DNA of 17,362 nucleotides, taken from the NCBI GenBank assembly GCA_964611635.1, contig CAZTAS010000141.1, forward strand, positions 1 to 17,362, read 5' to 3'. Position 1 is the first letter of the stretch; the number at the start of each line of letters is the position of its first letter. The notes beneath the pieces were generated by a model. It saw only the letters and a program-made list of their open reading frames with translations. It searched no databases and was not told where the DNA came from. Shown here in pieces: positions 15,301 through 17,362 of the stretch. Origin of the DNA: JAFDED01 sp964611635. Its GTDB lineage: Bacteria; Desulfobacterota; JAFDED01. The position numbers and the translations under genes were made by a program.

Positions 15301-15680
15301 GCGCAGAATATCTGTTTGAACGTTTTGAAAGGGCACGAGAGTTTACCGGCGAAGAAGAGATACTCGAGGTAGACACGCATCGATTTCCACTTGAAGTCAG
15401 CTTCTTCAATCCCTCGGGACTCAGGGCAGGGATCAAAGCAACCTACATTGATCAGGATGGTGAATTCGGCAATTCTACGGATGGATTTTTTCCAGGAGAT
15501 GATCAATTTTGGGTCGTCGATGCCTCTATCGGTTACCGCCTGCCCAAGCGGTTGGGCCTCATTACAGTTGGGGCCAGAAACCTTTTTGATGAGCAGTTCA
15601 AATTCCAGGACACAGATCTTGCGAACCAAGTGATATATCCAGAGCGTTTAATCTTTGGAAAGTTCACACTTGCGTTCTAA
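12303..15680 (+). CDS. FecR-TPR-outer-membrane beta-barrel protein
   Basis: The 1125-aa exported protein starts at a GTG preceded by AGGGAAG. A signal peptide (residues 1-28, ending SATAQ) leads to a FecR-like domain (about 35-185) with VQGNVKARKTG, PGDMIRVQERSRAAVVIPNES and TPFVNGFVEGTEFFV. TPR repeats fill about 215-560 (for example ALELARKALELDSQSTAARVA-type units with W-L-G-Y-A-P patterning). From about 615 the sequence becomes alternating aromatic strands and ends in Phe (FGKFTLAF), the mark of an outer-membrane beta-barrel resembling TonB-dependent receptor barrels. No plug domain is seen. It is translated with the CHASE2 cyclase (14-nt gap), a recurring neighbourhood in which the two are expected to act in one envelope-sensing pathway. 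Its ligand or export cargo is unknown. Confidence 0.85.
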   Translation: MKKPQNWLLIPAIVITLLAGYLPSSATAQERCEEWVAKVVSVQGNVKARKTGETQWVPVKLNDTYCPGDMIRVQERSRAAVVIPNESILRLDQKTTITFEGIEKERTSLIDMLKGAVHFFSRIRRGLKVATPFVNGFVEGTEFFVKVERDQTFLSVFEGRVAATNEYGSLILASGQSAVAQVGQAPIPRVVVRPRDAVQWALYYPPILGYRPADFPGVNWQAMVRRSIEFYWQGNLTSAFSSLEEVPEDIRDPRFFTYRAGLLLTVGRVDEASVDIERALNLDPRNSHAFALQSIIAVVQNKKDEALELARKALELDSQSTAARVALSYAQQAQFDLKGALDSLQEAVKLAPENALAWARLAELWLSVGYLDRALEAAQKAVTLNPNLARTQTVLGFAYLTQIKTHDSKKAFEKAIELDQAAPLPRLGLGLARIREGDLRTGRGEIEIAASLDPNNSLIRSYLGKAYFEEKRDKPANVQFTIAKELDPLDPTPWFYDAIRKQTINRPVEALHDLQKSIELNDNRAVYRSRLLLDEDLAARSASLGRIYRDLGFEQLALLEGWRSLNTDPANYSAHRFLADTYSALPRHEIARVSELLQSQLLQPINITPVQPQLAESNLFILEGAGPADPAFNEFNPLFYRNRFALQASGVMGENDTLGDELVHSGLWGRFSYSFGQFHYESDGFRENNDLEQDIYNVFAQVSLRHKTTILAEFRYTEREEGDLPLRFDLNGRENFSPNRRKEEQTKSIRIGVRHSISPRSDIIAHLTFLDAEEEARDKDPFTTFDISVEDQGYMAEAQHLFRSELLHLTSGIGHFNADQEESILISLIQPPSPLLDSFTEPDILHTNFYVYANIHYPENFTWTIGGSADFFDDETVDRDQFNPKLGLIWTPIPGTTLRAAGFRALKRTLTSRQTIEPTQVAGFNQFFDDMNGTKAWRYGVGIDQKFSKVIYGGFEYSKRKLEVPFKDLPRGGQITESDWDEKVVRAYLHWIPKSWLALSAEYLFERFERAREFTGEEEILEVDTHRFPLEVSFFNPSGLRAGIKATYIDQDGEFGNSTDGFFPGDDQFWVVDASIGYRLPKRLGLITVGARNLFDEQFKFQDTDLANQVIYPERLIFGKFTLAF

Positions 15681-15806
15681 GAGGACTCCACAAGTTCATA
15701 CCAGGCCAAGAAAGAAGGGAGGTGATAGCAGGGGAGTCGAATTAATACGTAGTTGGGATTACCTTGAAGACGGATAAAAACTAAAAACGCAGAAAGGAGA
15801 TACAAG

Positions 15807-16046
15807 ATGGCCGAAATCTTCATAGTCTATGATCAAAAGACGGGAGAATTTAAAGGTGTTAGACTTGACGGCAAACCGCTTGAAGAAGTACCTGCGCATA
15901 CTGTGTTAGATCACCTCTCAGAGTCTGATTTGGTGCAGCACGAGAATATAGAGTTGTACCACTATCATGGAATAAGCAGCATTTGTTACGTTCACGTTCT
16001 GTGCAAAGCCTATAATATCTGTTATAAACCTCCTCCAAAAAATTAG
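15807..16046 (+). CDS. 79-aa protein of unknown function
   Basis: The ATG at 15807 has a near-ideal ribosome site (AAAGGAG, 7 nt spacing), so this small gene is probably real. The product opens with a beta-rich stretch (MAEIFIVYDQKTGEFKGVRLDG) and ends with three Cys in an aromatic segment (SICYVHVLCKAYNICYKPPP). It has no signal peptide or membrane helix. It lies 126 nt after the FecR-barrel gene and may share its transcript; no separate promoter is clear. Its TAG stop is followed at once by group II intron sequence. I do not recognise a family. Confidence 0.65.
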   Translation: MAEIFIVYDQKTGEFKGVRLDGKPLEEVPAHTVLDHLSESDLVQHENIELYHYHGISSICYVHVLCKAYNICYKPPPKN

Positions 16047-16655
16047 GGACGTGGAAACGGGGGCGTCCAGAAAGCGCCGGGGAAAACCGACATGGAGTAG
16101 GGGGTGAAAGTCCCCCACGGAGTGAGGAGTAGCGGCTCGCTCTGGCCCCGAGCTATGCGTCGACGACCAGTGATGGCTTGGCGAAGCGTTAGCAGGGGAA
16201 CTCACAGGCGCAGTATTGAGCTCCGAAATCACCGTTTGGGAGTGCCGACCACGTTAGACGGAGGGGAAGGCAATATGAGTTGGTGCGATAGCGCGAGGCC
16301 AGTTCAGTTCCCCGGAGTCAGAGGCCTGAGGCATGTGTATACGCTCCATGGGCGGGAGCCGGGAGAGCTCGGGAGTGACTGGTGGAGAGTCCCGCTGTCA
16401 GTCCGGCTGGGGAGGGCCGGAGGCCGCAATCCCAGCATGAACGCTTCCGAGCAGTCGGACAGGCCCATAGTACCAGAGAAGCCATTGAACAAGGATTCTT
16501 CAACCGGGGATATCCTGGCCATGGACCGGTGGAGATGGTGGAGGAAAGGGGCCTGACCAAGGGGAACCTGTTTGAGGTTGGCGGAGATGAGGATGCCCCG
16601 CCCGTGAGACATGAACACAAGCTGACCGATTTCAAGGCGATTCATTGTCATTAAA
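16047..16655 (+). mobile_element. 5' fragment of a group II intron
   Basis: The segment has the look of the folded domain I-III RNA of bacterial group II introns: CATGGAGTAGGGGGTGAAAG with its CCCCC partner, the GAGTAGCGGCTC hairpin region, and many G+C-rich stems in otherwise A+T-richer DNA. It then runs into the start of a maturase ORF (see 16437-16654). The reverse transcriptase, maturase and domain V/VI parts are absent, so the intron is truncated and dead. The exact 5' boundary is not fixed; the first good stem (GGACG/CGTCC) begins just after the upstream stop codon. Confidence 0.65.
16437..16654 (+). pseudogene. ltrA: N-terminal remnant of a group II intron reverse transcriptase/maturase
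   Basis: MNASEQSDRPIVPEKPLNK from ATG 16437 is the typical leader of these intron-encoded proteins. The expected next block (VEERGLTKGN) is found in another frame at about 16535-16565, so one frameshift lies between about 16490 and 16530. After it the sequence diverges and stops at 16654. None of the polymerase motifs, including YxDD, is left. Confidence 0.6.
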
Positions 16656-16701
16656 AATCGAATAAAGATACAATAGTCATAAATTAATGACTCATCCGCT
16701 T

Positions 16702-16893
16702 TTAAACCCTCAAAAGCGATAGGATGATGAATCTCGCTGAGATCTTAGCTGAGTGAATCGCGGCATTACCCTTGAGGAATGCCAGGAATGATTGAAAAAG
16801 ATTGCTCTCTCTTATAATCTTTCGCAAATCATGGGTCATAGCACCAGTGGGACCTTTGTCTTTCAGATGGTTTAAAAGCGCCTCTCTGTGATC
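16702..16893 (-). other. Open frame of unknown origin beyond a TAG
   Basis: In the same minus frame as the membrane-protein remnant at 16894-17202, 63 more codons are open after its TAG and end at a TAA (16702). An ATG at 16839 would give 45 residues (MTHDLRKIIRESNLFQSFLAF...). No ribosome site is clear and no family is recognised. It could be the tail of the same decayed gene or chance. Confidence 0.25.
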
Positions 16894-17202
16894 CTAACAA
16901 ACGGCCATTACCATCAAATAGGCCAAGGCCGTATTCGCCCCGGAGAAAAAAGCCTTCGCAATGATCTTAATTCGTTCCCAGAGTTCTTTGGACGATATAG
17001 GCCTACCTATCAAGATAAATACGACCACGGCCGCTATTAACGCCCAGGCAGCAGCCATTTGAGGCGGTAGGAGCCGGATAAGAAAATATAAAAGAATGCC
17101 AATGGGGATTAGAAAACTGAACGGTTTGCATTTGTTCTGAAGCTTGATCAGTAGCGACACCTCCTCCAGCTTCTATTTTACGCTTGTCAGTTTGTTGCGC
17201 AT
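16894..17202 (-). pseudogene. Decayed membrane protein gene, possibly a TRAP permease fragment
   Basis: The natural start is ATG 17202, with a perfect site AAAGGAG 7 nt upstream, but codon 10 is TAG (17173-17175). The frame continues KLEEVSLLIKLQNKC and is then strongly hydrophobic (FLIPIGILLYFLIRLLPP, WALIAAVVVFILIGRP) and ends ANTALAYLMVMAVC before a second TAG at 16894. The two helices and the RPISSKELWERIK loop recall the middle of fused 4TM/12TM TRAP permeases, a weak match. A functional 88-aa product from GTG 17160 is unlikely, because GGAGGAG runs right into the GTG. It overlaps the end of the gene upstream by 16 nt. Confidence 0.45.
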
Positions 17203-17362
17203 TTTTGATCTCCTTTCTTATATAATTTTCTTATTGACATGTCATAAATAAGAGCATGGCATAGTTGTGCAAATCTTTCTGGTGTCAATTTACGGAATTC
17301 ATTTTTTAAAGCATCCATCATTTCCTCTAAGGTTTTGAACAACTTGTTATGGGTAACTTCTT
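17187..17362 (-). CDS. C-terminal end of an unknown gene entering from the right edge
   Basis: One minus frame is open from the right edge to TGA 17187 (57 full codons). It reads as a charged amphipathic helical protein (EEMMDALKNEFRKLTPERF, then AQLCHALIYDMSIRKLYKKGD). Its 3' end overlaps the ATG of the membrane-protein remnant by 16 nt, the normal arrangement of an operon, so the two were once co-translated. I do not recognise the family from this end alone. Confidence 0.5.
   Translation of the reverse strand, partial: EVTHNKLFKTLEEMMDALKNEFRKLTPERFAQLCHALIYDMSIRKLYKKGDQKCATN

Noticed and set aside
16104..16556. Plus-strand ORF of 150 codons
   Set aside because: It reads through the structured RNA of the group II intron; only its last 40 codons belong to a former protein, the maturase leader.
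1..17362. CRISPR array, tRNA or rRNA genes
   Set aside because: No regularly spaced repeats, no cloverleaf-like sequence and no rRNA motif was seen anywhere in the window.

Overview
The window is a roughly mid-G+C bacterial segment. It encodes exported and outer-membrane proteins, so the host is a diderm bacterium. An XRE regulator with a two-CW-type cysteine tail, the CHASE2-cyclase/FecR-TPR-barrel pair and the mix of worn insertion sequences and group II intron debris all fit a Desulfobacterota-like (former Deltaproteobacteria) host. That assignment is inferred from gene style only, because no marker gene is present.

Left part (1-7240), almost all on the minus strand. A gene fragment rich in Met, Cys and His leaves the left edge. 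A small XRE/two-CW regulator lies at 481-858. The centrepiece is a seven-member minus-strand cluster read from about 7200 down to 1110. In order it holds: an exported Cys-rich 149-aa protein with a TTG start; a 42-aa small ORF; an exported protein with two copies of a five-Cys motif and two thioredoxin-like segments (TrxB); an FtsX/MacB-type permease; a LolD-like ATPase; a second exported Cys-motif/thioredoxin protein with a real CxxC (TrxA); and a second FtsX-type permease. The genes overlap or sit within about 35 nt from the 42-aa ORF onward. The layout is a duplicated exported-protein plus permease pair sharing one ATPase. I know of no described system with this composition. A 17-bp palindrome lies in the promoter of this cluster, and a copy identical at 16 of 17 positions lies in the promoter facing the left-edge gene, so the two units probably share a regulator.

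Middle (7300-9590): two dead insertion-sequence transposases. The first, on minus, is an IS4-type DDE transposase broken by several frameshifts and stops. The second, on plus, is a DUF772/IS1182-like transposase carrying an internal deletion and two frameshifts.

Right part (9600-16046), plus strand. A strong sigma70-like promoter and a perfect 16-bp palindrome precede a CHASE2-adenylate/guanylate cyclase. It is followed 14 nt later by a 1125-aa FecR-TPR-outer-membrane-barrel protein and then by a 79-aa protein of unknown function. The cyclase and the FecR protein look like one signalling unit linking the cell surface to a cyclic nucleotide.

Right edge (16047-17362): the 5' part of a group II intron, with only the start of its maturase ORF left, abuts the 79-aa gene. 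Beyond it, on minus, are a decayed membrane-protein gene that may be a TRAP permease remnant, with TAG stops at codons 10 and 103, and the C-terminal end of an unknown gene entering from the right edge.
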